Shown one piece after another: positions 40,073 through 47,479 of a stretch of 64,000 nucleotides of DNA. The stretch comes from Burkholderiales bacterium (GTDB lineage: Bacteria; Pseudomonadota; Gammaproteobacteria; Burkholderiales; Burkholderiaceae_E): the NCBI GenBank assembly GCA_026399875.1, contig JAPLQF010000042.1, forward strand, positions 59,972-123,971, read 5' to 3'. The position numbers and the translations under genes are program-made. The notes beneath the pieces were generated by a model. The model had not been told where the DNA came from. It saw only the letters and a program-made list of their open reading frames with translations, and did not search any database. Every line of letters starts with the position of its first letter. Positions within the stretch are counted from its first letter, which is position 1.

Positions 40073-40382
40073 CGCGATAGTGTGAAGCACGACCACCGAC
40101 AGACAGCCCTGCATTCAACGAATGAATCAAGGCGATTCTGACGATCAGGGGACGAAACGATTCGATCAATGCAATGACGGTGCAGCAGATCTGCAGCGAG
40201 ATCGGCCTCGCCTGTTGGCGCATCGACCCTGGCCGAGCGCGGGAGGCATTCCGGCAACGGATGCCCGAGCGTGAGTCGTGTCCGGCAACGCTTGCTCAAT
40301 TCAAGAGCTTGACGCCAGCCAATTGTGTGATCAGGCGCCAGCAGTCTGGATTCCAGGCTTCTGGCGCCTTGCCGACCATGCG
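40073..40382. other. 310-bp gap between MFS and Bug-receptor genes
   Basis: This gap should contain the MFS promoter (leftward) and the 3' end of the Bug transcript, including the hairpin at 40333-40369. A frame is open rightward across 40174-40635, but most of it is antisense to the receptor gene, so I regard it as non-coding. No repeat or RNA gene is seen. Confidence 0.4.
40333..40369 (-). terminator. large hairpin after the Bug-receptor gene
   Basis: AGGCGCCAG (40333-40341) and CTGGCGCCT (40361-40369) are perfect inverted repeats, with an inner CTGG/CCAG pair between them. It begins 13 bp after the leftward stop. There is no T-tract, so it may be an RNA-stabilising hairpin rather than a classical terminator. 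Confidence 0.55.
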
Positions 40383-41390
40383 CTACTGTTGTTCTGCCTT
40401 GATGCCGAAGTCGTCCGACATTTTTTTCCATCTTGCCAGTTCACTTTGCGTGAAGTCGCGGAACTGCTCTGGCGTCGGTGTCACCACTTCACTGCCTGTT
40501 TCGGCAAGCCATGCTGCGAATTCAGGTTCGCGAACCACCTTGGTGATTTCTGCGTTGAGCCGATTGACAATTGCTCTCGGCGTGCCGGCAGGCACGAACA
40601 GGCCGGTCCAGGACATCATGTCAAAGCCGACATAGCCCATTTCACCCATGGTCGGCAGATCCGGAAACCGTGCGATGCGTTTGGGCGAAAGCACGCCGAA
40701 TGGAATGACCTTACCCGGCACGATGTACTGCTTGTCGACTTCGGCCAGAAAGCCGATCGCGATATGGACCTGCCCGGCGGCAGTGTCGAGGAGCATCGGA
40801 CCTGTCCCCTTGTAGGGCACGGTGCGAAGTTCGATTTTGGCGTTGCGTGCGAGCAGTTCACACGAGAAATGCTGGCCGCTGCCGTGGCCCGAGGTACCGC
40901 ACAGCAGTTGGCCCGGGCGCGCCTTGGCCCAGGCGACCAGTTCGGCCATGTTCTTGACGCCGAGTCCGGCATTCACCACAAAGACCGGATAGCCCAGGGT
41001 GAATTGCGCCACCGGGATGAAGTCCTTGATCGGGTCATATTTGATCGGCATGCCGAGCGCCGGCACGGTCACCACTTCGGTATTGCCACCAAACAGCGCT
41101 GTATAGCCATCGGGGGCCGATTTGGCGACGAAGTCGGCACCGATGGTGGTCGATGCGCCGGGTTTGTTGTCGACCACGATCGGCTGCTTGAGCAGTTCGC
41201 CCAGCCGTACGCCGAATCGCCGAGCGCGAATGTCGACCACGCCGCCGGCGGCCGAACTGACGATGAACTTGATGGGTTTATTGGGATAGTCCTGAGCCCG
41301 TGCAGCGTTTGGCACGAGCGCAAGGCCGGCAGTGATGGCAACAGCAAGAACGGACAGCAGGTGCATCTTCGGCACAAGGAAGCTCAACAT
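40383..41390 (-). CDS. Bug/TctC-family tripartite tricarboxylate receptor protein
   Basis: Periplasmic solute-binding protein of 335 residues. A signal peptide ends near AARA-Q, followed by the family start DYPNKPIKFIVSSAAGGVVDIRAR, then VVDNKPGASTTIGADFVAKSAPDGYT and WTGLFVPAGTPRAIV near the C-terminus. AAGGAG precedes the ATG. No TctA or TctB permease is nearby, which is common for the expanded Bug families of Burkholderiales. Ligands are usually carboxylates or small aromatics. Confidence 0.93.
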   Translation of the reverse strand: MLSFLVPKMHLLSVLAVAITAGLALVPNAARAQDYPNKPIKFIVSSAAGGVVDIRARRFGVRLGELLKQPIVVDNKPGASTTIGADFVAKSAPDGYTALFGGNTEVVTVPALGMPIKYDPIKDFIPVAQFTLGYPVFVVNAGLGVKNMAELVAWAKARPGQLLCGTSGHGSGQHFSCELLARNAKIELRTVPYKGTGPMLLDTAAGQVHIAIGFLAEVDKQYIVPGKVIPFGVLSPKRIARFPDLPTMGEMGYVGFDMMSWTGLFVPAGTPRAIVNRLNAEITKVVREPEFAAWLAETGSEVVTPTPEQFRDFTQSELARWKKMSDDFGIKAEQQ

Positions 41391-41527
41391 GGGGTCTCCT
41401 TCGGTGGGTTGTCGCTCTGGGGCGTTGTCGTCCTGTCGATGGCAGAACGTGAAAGGAGCATACCTTGTGATCAGAGGGCCCGGACGATCATTCTGCTACC
41501 TTGGGGCAACAGTCCGGAGATCCTGAG

Positions 41528-41950
41528 ATGAAGTATTCGCCCGATGCGCTTGCCCGCCTGAACGACAACCCGCTCTACCGCACCATCGGCATCCGGATCG
41601 ATGCCTGTGCCGACGGCGTTGCCCACTCGACGATGACCCCACGCCCAGAGGTGTGCTGGCCCACCCCGCAACCTCACGGCGGGATTCTGTTCACGCTGAT
41701 GGATACCAGCATGGCGTTTGCAGCGCTGTCGACCGCCGATGAAGACAGCGACTGTGCGACCGTCGACTGCAGCATTCAGTATGTGGCGCCCGCAAAACAG
41801 GGGCCCTTTACCTGCCGCGTCGCCACCACTCGCAAGACCGGTCGCACGGTGTTCGTGCGGGCCGAAATCGTTGACGCGATGGATGAAGCGGTGGCCTTTG
41901 CTCAGGCCACATTTCGCATCTTCAATGTCAGGGCCGCATCGAAAGACTGA
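41528..41950 (+). CDS. PaaI-like hotdog-fold thioesterase
   Basis: A 140-residue single hotdog domain with the PaaI hallmark PHGGILFTLMDTSMA (the helix carrying the catalytic acid) and a later VDCSIQYVAPAKQGP segment. It probably releases dead-end or excess acyl-CoA as free acids. The ATG at 41528 has GGAG nine bases upstream. The 3' end overlaps the convergent carboxyltransferase gene by 23 bp. Confidence 0.88.
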   Translation: MKYSPDALARLNDNPLYRTIGIRIDACADGVAHSTMTPRPEVCWPTPQPHGGILFTLMDTSMAFAALSTADEDSDCATVDCSIQYVAPAKQGPFTCRVATTRKTGRTVFVRAEIVDAMDEAVAFAQATFRIFNVRAASKD

Positions 41951-43484
41951 CCTTGCCTGCGGTGCGCACCGGTTCGGCCAGCCGCACGAAGTCGCACAGC
42001 AGCGAGCGGGTCTTGCGGGGGTCGATGATCTCCTCGACCCAGAATTTCTCGGCGGTCCGGAATGGCGAGCGCAAGGCATTGAGACGCCCCTCGATCTCTT
42101 TCATCTTGGCGGCCGGGTCGGAGGCGGCATCGATGTCGGCACGGTAGGCTGCCTCGATGCCGCCTTCCAGAGGCAGCGAGCCCCACGAAGCCGACGGCCA
42201 GGCATAGCGCAAAGACAGCCGCCCGCCGGGCTGATGCGCCGCACCGGCCACGCCATAGGCATTGCGCATGATCACGGTGCACCAGGGCACGCTGGTCTGG
42301 TTCATGGCCGCCATCGCGCGCACGCCGTGGCGAATGGTGGCCGTCTTTTCGGCCTCCAGGCCGATCAGAAAGCCGGGGCAGTCCATGAGGTAGACCACCG
42401 GCAAATGAAAGGTCTCGGCCAGGTCGGCAAAGCGCACGACTTTCTGGCAGGTCTCGGCATTCCAGCTGCCAGCATTGTGATACGGGTCGCTTGCGAACAG
42501 CACAACCGGATGACCGTCGAAGCGCGCAAGGCCGGCCACGATCGAACGCCCGAAATTGCGGCCCATCTCGAAGAACGATCCTTTGTCAACCACGGTCTCG
42601 ATGATCGGTCGGACCTTGTAGATCTGCCTGCGATTGCGCGGAATCACACTGAGCAGTGACTCGTCTGCGCGTTGCGGGTCGTCGTTGCACGCATTGATTG
42701 GCGGCAGCGAATGTACCGAGGAGGGCAGGTAGGACAGAAAACGCCTTGCCTGCTCGAAGGCCTCAGCCTCGGTCTCGACCGCATTGTCGATCGCGCCGCT
42801 GCGGGTCTGGATGTCGGCGCCGCCGAGCTCCTGCTTGGTGAGAGGCTGCCCGAGCCGGGCCACTACCGGCGGGCCGGCCACGAACATCGCTGAGCTGGTA
42901 CTCATGATCGAGAAGTGGCTCGATGCCAGGCGCGCCGCGCCCAGACCGGCCACCGATCCCAGGCCGATCCCGACCACCGGCACATTGGCCAGGTTGGCGG
43001 TCATCATGTAAAAGCCCTGCGTACCGCCTACGCCGCCGGGCAGATTGGCCGCACCCTTGGTTTCGATGGTTTTCACCGAGCCGCCGCCGCCCGAGCCTTC
43101 GATGATCCTCACGATCGGCAGGCGAAACTCGGCAGCCATGTTTTCGGCCATCAGCGGTTTGGCGCTGATCGAGGCGTCTGCCGATCCGCCGCGCACCGTG
43201 AAGTCGTCGCCGACTACCACGACAGATCGACCATCGACCGTTCCGCGGCCGAACACGCAGTTGGCCGGCGTTACCGTGGTCAGCGCATTGTCGGCGTCAT
43301 ACTCGCCGATGCCGGAGAGGGTGCCGACTTCCTGGAAGCTGTCGGCATCGAGCATGCCGCCAATCCGCTCGCGAACCGTCAGACGCCCGCCGTCATGCTG
43401 ACGCCTGACCTTGTCGGCCCCACCCATTTCGTGGGCAAAGGCCTTGCGGCGTGCGAGTTCGTCCAGTTCCGGCTGCCAGCTCAT
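41928..43484 (-). CDS. acyl-CoA carboxylase carboxyltransferase (beta) subunit
   Basis: A 518-residue carboxyltransferase of the PccB/MccB class, which transfers carboxyl from biotin to an acyl-CoA (or the reverse in decarboxylases). The N-terminal crotonase-like half has RLTVRERIGGMLD and GGSADASISAKPLMAEN-type segments; the C-terminal half has GAAHQPGGRLSLRYAWPSASWG where MccB and PccB carry their oxyanion glycines. The start at 43484 is preceded by GGGAGA; an extension to 43715 overlaps the hydratase gene. No biotin carboxylase or carrier gene lies in the window. It follows the hydratase on the same strand, suggesting a branched or isoprenoid acid route. Confidence 0.88.
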   Translation of the reverse strand: MSWQPELDELARRKAFAHEMGGADKVRRQHDGGRLTVRERIGGMLDADSFQEVGTLSGIGEYDADNALTTVTPANCVFGRGTVDGRSVVVVGDDFTVRGGSADASISAKPLMAENMAAEFRLPIVRIIEGSGGGGSVKTIETKGAANLPGGVGGTQGFYMMTANLANVPVVGIGLGSVAGLGAARLASSHFSIMSTSSAMFVAGPPVVARLGQPLTKQELGGADIQTRSGAIDNAVETEAEAFEQARRFLSYLPSSVHSLPPINACNDDPQRADESLLSVIPRNRRQIYKVRPIIETVVDKGSFFEMGRNFGRSIVAGLARFDGHPVVLFASDPYHNAGSWNAETCQKVVRFADLAETFHLPVVYLMDCPGFLIGLEAEKTATIRHGVRAMAAMNQTSVPWCTVIMRNAYGVAGAAHQPGGRLSLRYAWPSASWGSLPLEGGIEAAYRADIDAASDPAAKMKEIEGRLNALRSPFRTAEKFWVEEIIDPRKTRSLLCDFVRLAEPVRTAGKVSLSMRP

Positions 43485-43572
43485 GCGTTGTCTCCCTGTC
43501 TGTTCAATGTGAATGGTTCTGCGTTCGAGTCTGCCACGGGCGCCCGCAGGGCGGAGTCCGCGCCTGCCGGTG

Positions 43573-43608
43573 TCTGAAACAATCTCTGAAACGCTCTCTG
43601 AAACCCTA
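43573..43608. repeat. three 12-bp direct repeats between hydratase and carboxyltransferase
   Basis: TCTGAAACAATC, TCTGAAACGCTC and TCTGAAACCCTA lie head to tail, reaching the hydratase stop codon at 43606-43608. The core TCTGAAAC is exact in all three. Confidence 0.8.
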
Positions 43609-44343
43609 TTTGCGCCGTGCCTGCATCCGCTCGGCCATGTCGTGCGGGCGACCGTAAGGTCGCTTGCGTTCGTGCACCAGCGCCTGCGATCGGGTTCGTT
43701 CGTCGCGATCGGCAATCAGCGCCTTGACGATCCGGTTGGTGCCGCGTGAATTGGCAAGGATTTCGGCACCGAGGGCGTCGATGGTCGCATCGAGCTGATC
43801 GTCCGGCACGCAGCGATCGACCAGGCCGATGTCGAGCGCCTGACGGGCAGACAGTCTGCGACTGGTAAACATGAGTTCCTTTGCGGTCGCTCGACCGACG
43901 CGTTCGGGGAGTCTGACCGACATGCCCCAGACCGGCACCAGGCCCCATTGTCCGTGGGTGTCGCCAAGATGGGTCGATTCGGCTGCTACCAGCAGGTCAC
44001 AGGCGAGTGCCAGTTCAAGACCACCGGTAAAGCAGTGCCCGTGCAGGCGACAGATGGTGGGCTTAGGCAGCGACTCGAGGGCATCGATGGTCTCCGGTTC
44101 GAAATAAGGGCTCGGTGCGGGTTCTGCGGAAGCAATCGCGCCCAGGTCGTGACCGGCGCAAAAAGAGCGTCCCGCACCGGCCAGCACGACGCAGCCGACG
44201 CTGTCGTCACCAGCGATTGCATCAAGGTGAGCCCGCAACTGGACGAACGCGCCCGGCGTGAGCGCATTGAGTTTGTCGGGTCGATTCAGGGTGAGGGTGG
44301 TGAGACCCGCGCGATCGCTTCGGATCACGAGTGAGTCGGACAT
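43606..44343 (-). CDS. enoyl-CoA hydratase/isomerase family protein
   Basis: Crotonase-fold protein of 245 residues with GAGRSFCAGHDL and HGHCFTGGLELALACD oxyanion segments, and a WGLVPVWGMSVRLPERVG stretch. It is only distantly related to the tandem pair at 33.6-35.3 kb. The active-site Glu positions typical of true hydratases are not evident (LGDTHGQWG), so isomerase, hydrolase or another crotonase activity is possible. Next on the same strand is the carboxyltransferase. Confidence 0.87.
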   Translation of the reverse strand: MSDSLVIRSDRAGLTTLTLNRPDKLNALTPGAFVQLRAHLDAIAGDDSVGCVVLAGAGRSFCAGHDLGAIASAEPAPSPYFEPETIDALESLPKPTICRLHGHCFTGGLELALACDLLVAAESTHLGDTHGQWGLVPVWGMSVRLPERVGRATAKELMFTSRRLSARQALDIGLVDRCVPDDQLDATIDALGAEILANSRGTNRIVKALIADRDERTRSQALVHERKRPYGRPHDMAERMQARRK

Positions 44344-44621
44344 GGTCGAAGTCTCCTGTTATTGACCGGCGATCGGGCCGATGCCCGAGCAAAGACGCCC
44401 AGACCGCAGCGTACGCGAAGACCTTGCAGGACGCCTGCGGCCATTCCGCGAAATGCCCTGATTCTGTTTGCGACGCTTATCCCGGCGTTCACGCGCCTTT
44501 TCCGTCCGTTCGTCGTTTAGGGATGTCTCATTCCGGCGTGGCCGATAGGCTTATCAACGGAGCCATTCCGGGCTTCCCACTTTGACGACTTGAGTCGGAG
44601 TCTTTGACAAGGGTGAATCGG
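44344..44621. other. 278-bp region upstream of the minor-pilin operon
   Basis: This region carries the outward promoters for the hydratase (leftward) and fimT (rightward). I find no clear sigma54 -24/-12 pair and no strong sigma70 pair. A short open frame (44331-44585) has no family resemblance or ribosome site and is not called. Confidence 0.35.
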
Positions 44622-45278
44622 GTGTACATCAGGTTTTTCGGTTGCCACAGGAGTGCAGGAGTCATCGGCTCGCGCAGCGACTCGAGGGGCTTCACGCTCA
44701 TCGAAATGCTCACCGTGATGGCGATCATTGCCGTTCTCGCAGCCTCCGCGAGCGGCGGATTTCAGCGCTTTGTCGTCGGCGCACGCATTTCGGAAGGCAC
44801 CTCGACGTTTCGCTCTGCCCTCGAGTACGCACGCTCGGAAGCTGCGGTACGCGGGGTTCGAGTGGGTGTGTGCCGCAGCACCAACGCCAACGACAACGGC
44901 GCCAACTGCAGTCAGGCAGCGTCAGGCAACGTGGCTGGCAACGACTGGTCAGCCGGCTGGATCATCTATGCCAAGGCGCCTGCCAATGCTCTGGCCACTT
45001 TCGAGGCAGGCGACATTGTTATCCGGCGGCAGGCGTCTCTGTCTTCTGCAGGCCTGGCGTCGCGTCTGATGATCTGGGCGCCTGGAGCCGGCGCGATTGT
45101 CTACAACTGGAACGGCATGAGGGTCGCCGGACCGGCCGGTACCTTCGCCTTCGACTTCGGCGAGGCGGCCGGCGCCTTGCCGGAGGTGTTGAGCTCAAAC
45201 CTGGCACGTTGCCTGGCGGTCAATGTTGCCGGGCGGATCGATTTAAGAGCGCCAGTCAGCGGGAGTTGTCCGACGTGA
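44622..45278 (+). CDS. fimT: GspH/FimT-type minor pseudopilin
   Basis: Minor pilin that helps prime assembly of type IV pili in the inner membrane. A 23-residue basic leader ends at a PilD site G/FTLIEMLTVMAIIAVLAA with the +5 Glu, followed by a beta-rich C-terminus with two Cys pairs. I chose GTG at 44622 because AAGGG lies eight bases upstream; TTG at 44604 or GTG at 44613 are alternatives. Its stop overlaps the pilV start (GTGA). It is first in the six-gene pilin operon. Confidence 0.87.
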   Translation: MYIRFFGCHRSAGVIGSRSDSRGFTLIEMLTVMAIIAVLAASASGGFQRFVVGARISEGTSTFRSALEYARSEAAVRGVRVGVCRSTNANDNGANCSQAASGNVAGNDWSAGWIIYAKAPANALATFEAGDIVIRRQASLSSAGLASRLMIWAPGAGAIVYNWNGMRVAGPAGTFAFDFGEAAGALPEVLSSNLARCLAVNVAGRIDLRAPVSGSCPT

Positions 45279-45814
45279 ACGCTCTCATGAAACAACAGGT
45301 GGGTATCAGCCTGATCGAGGTGCTGATCTCGCTGATCATCGCCGCATTCGGACTGCTCGGTCTCGCCGCCATGCAGACTCGCTCGCTGTCAATGCAGATC
45401 GACAGCGAGACACGACGGGTCGCGTCCAGTCTGATCGATCAGTTGCGCGAGCGGGTGGCGGGCAATCAGGAAGGTTATGCCCGCGCATTGACGCAAGGCT
45501 ATACCCAGATCTTCGAACCGGGTGCGGCCGTGGCGGTTCCAGGCTGTGCGGTAGCCAATGCCTGCGACGCCGCCTTCGAAGTGCCGCTGATTCAGGCCAA
45601 CAGCTGGATGCTTGATGTCCAGCGGCTATTGCCGGGCGCAGCAGCGGTCATCGGCCCGACCATCGCAGGCAGCGCCATTGCGATGACCGTCACCGTCGGC
45701 TGGATCGAGCCGAACGCGACCGTTGTCGCGACAGACAACGCGTGCGATCGAATCGAATCGATCAAGAACAATCCTCAGTATCGCTGCATCACTGCCAACT
45801 TCTTTCCGGGCTGA
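45275..45814 (+). CDS. pilV: type IV pilus minor pilin PilV
   Basis: A 179-residue minor pilin with a very short leader and PilD site QVG/ISLIEVLISLIIAAFGLLGLAAMQTRS, the sequence style specific to PilV. The start is GTG, overlapping the fimT stop, with GGGAG nine bases upstream; an internal ATG at 45287 is less well placed. Two Cys near residue 90 (GCAVANAC) and two near the C-terminus could form disulfides. It is assumed to join the PilVWX-FimU tip complex with PilY1. Confidence 0.9.
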   Translation: MNALMKQQVGISLIEVLISLIIAAFGLLGLAAMQTRSLSMQIDSETRRVASSLIDQLRERVAGNQEGYARALTQGYTQIFEPGAAVAVPGCAVANACDAAFEVPLIQANSWMLDVQRLLPGAAAVIGPTIAGSAIAMTVTVGWIEPNATVVATDNACDRIESIKNNPQYRCITANFFPG

Positions 45815-45817
45815 GTC

Positions 45818-46825
45818 ATGGCCACTCTCGAATCATTGAACGGTATGAGGTCAGCCAGGGTGCAGGGCGGTCGAACGCTGATCGAACTGATGATCAGCCT
45901 GGCCATCGGCCTGGCCATCACCGCAGCGGTCTCGGGCGCCTATCTGTCAACCGCCAGTACCGCGCGTGTCGCAGGCGAGATGGCAGGCATGTCCGACACC
46001 GGTCAGATCGCGATGCTGATGATTGGCGATTCGATTCGTCAGGCCGGCTATGGCGAGATCATCGGCTCCGACGTGTCATTCGGATCATCCAATATCGATT
46101 CCTACCGGACGCAGACACTCTTTGGCGGTGGCGCCCATATTGCAGGCTGCAACGGAGCGCTCTTTGTCGATGACACCTCGGACACCCCGACCTGCGCAGC
46201 GGCCACCAACGCCAACTTCGATTCACTGATGCTTCGATTCCAGGGCGATACTGCGGTCGCGCCGGCTCAGGGTCGGATTGATGATTGCCTGGGCACGCAG
46301 GTGCCGCTCGAACCCTTGCCTGCCAACCATCTCGGGCTCTTGAAAGCGGCCTCGCGGCCGATGGTACAGAACGTCTATTTCGGTACCAGCAATGGACTGT
46401 CTTGCCGTGGAAACGGTCGCGCGGCAGCCACTGATCCTTTCGCTGCCGCACAGCAGCTGGTCGGCAATGTCGAGCAGTTCAAGGTCTTCTATGGCTTTGA
46501 CGATGTTCGCTTCACCGACCCGAACACCACGACCGGTGCCTCGATTCGCAGCATTCGGAATGCCGCGTATCTGAACGCCAGACCGGGGGCCTGGGATCAT
46601 GTGGTCACGGTGCATGTCTGCATGGTGATCCGCTCTGATCCAGATGCGGGCAAGGGTGTGAGCATGAGCGGCTCCTACAGCTATACCAGCTGCCCGATGA
46701 CCGCCGCCCAGGCATCCGGCGCAATGCCGGAGACCCAGGCCACCGACGGTGTCGTCAGGCGCACCTACAACCAGGTCTTCACGGTGCGTTCGCGCGCGAC
46801 GGCCAATCCGATCCAGACATTCTGA
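45818..46825 (+). CDS. pilW: type IV pilus minor pilin PilW
   Basis: A 335-residue minor pilin, long as is usual for PilW. The prepilin site is unusual: GG/RTLIELMISLAIGLAI, with Arg instead of Phe or Met at +1 but Glu at +5. The body contains GEIIGSDVSFGSSN and the PilW-like DVRFTDPNTTTGA region. It starts three bases after pilV and is followed by pilX after ten bases. Confidence 0.88.
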   Translation: MATLESLNGMRSARVQGGRTLIELMISLAIGLAITAAVSGAYLSTASTARVAGEMAGMSDTGQIAMLMIGDSIRQAGYGEIIGSDVSFGSSNIDSYRTQTLFGGGAHIAGCNGALFVDDTSDTPTCAAATNANFDSLMLRFQGDTAVAPAQGRIDDCLGTQVPLEPLPANHLGLLKAASRPMVQNVYFGTSNGLSCRGNGRAAATDPFAAAQQLVGNVEQFKVFYGFDDVRFTDPNTTTGASIRSIRNAAYLNARPGAWDHVVTVHVCMVIRSDPDAGKGVSMSGSYSYTSCPMTAAQASGAMPETQATDGVVRRTYNQVFTVRSRATANPIQTF

Positions 46826-46835
46826 GCGACCCGCC

Positions 46836-47441
46836 ATGACGCCCCCTATGTTGCCGTCAGCGATGACAAGCTTTACCGGAGCCTCTCAACCGGGGCTTGG
46901 CAGGTCGCCGCATCCGCACCAGCGTGGCTTCGTGCTGATCGTCGTCCTGATGCTGCTGGTATCGCTTTCCTTGATCGTGACTGCGCAGATCCGTCGCTCC
47001 ACTGGCGGTCAGCTGATGACCGCCAACTCCAGCCAGTACAGCCTGGCCGAAACGGCGGCGCAAACCGTGCTGCGCTATTGCGAATCGCAATTCATGGTTA
47101 ACCCCGCTCTTCGGGTAACCACACCCGGAGTAAGAGGCACAGACGCTGCCGCCTGGCGCAATCCAGCCAAATGGCTGGCCTCCGAAACCGTACCAGTTAT
47201 CGGGGTCAATTTTCCGGGCGTCCAGAACTTCAGCTGCCTGATCGAGGACGCCAGCTCCGAGCTGATTCCTTCGTCGCTCAGCAACGATGTCAATCCCGAG
47301 ACAACCGGCGCCGCATCGCTGTGTAGCGGCGGGACAGGCATCAGCCCGACGATGTGCAAATACCGGGTTACCGCCCGCGTCGTGCTCGCCCCTGGCCAGC
47401 AGCAGATGAGTCTTCAAAGTGAAATCAGGTTCGGTATCTGA
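46836..47441 (+). CDS. pilX: type IV pilus assembly protein PilX
   Basis: A 201-residue PilX-type protein with a 30-residue leader and PilD site QRG/FVLIVVLMLLVSLSLIVTAQIRRS. As in other PilX and GspK-like proteins, position +5 is not Glu. SQYSLAETAAQTVLRYCE is the conserved helix following the membrane anchor. It sits between pilW and pilY1; in Pseudomonas PilX belongs to the priming tip complex. Confidence 0.87.
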   Translation: MTPPMLPSAMTSFTGASQPGLGRSPHPHQRGFVLIVVLMLLVSLSLIVTAQIRRSTGGQLMTANSSQYSLAETAAQTVLRYCESQFMVNPALRVTTPGVRGTDAAAWRNPAKWLASETVPVIGVNFPGVQNFSCLIEDASSELIPSSLSNDVNPETTGAASLCSGGTGISPTMCKYRVTARVVLAPGQQQMSLQSEIRFGI

Positions 47442-47479
47442 GTCTGAGATCCAACAACAGCAACACTGGAAGCACTGAC

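Noticed and set aside
44331..44585. 84-codon frame before the pilin operon
   Set aside because: It overlaps the 5' end of the hydratase gene, has no ribosome site and no recognisable sequence.
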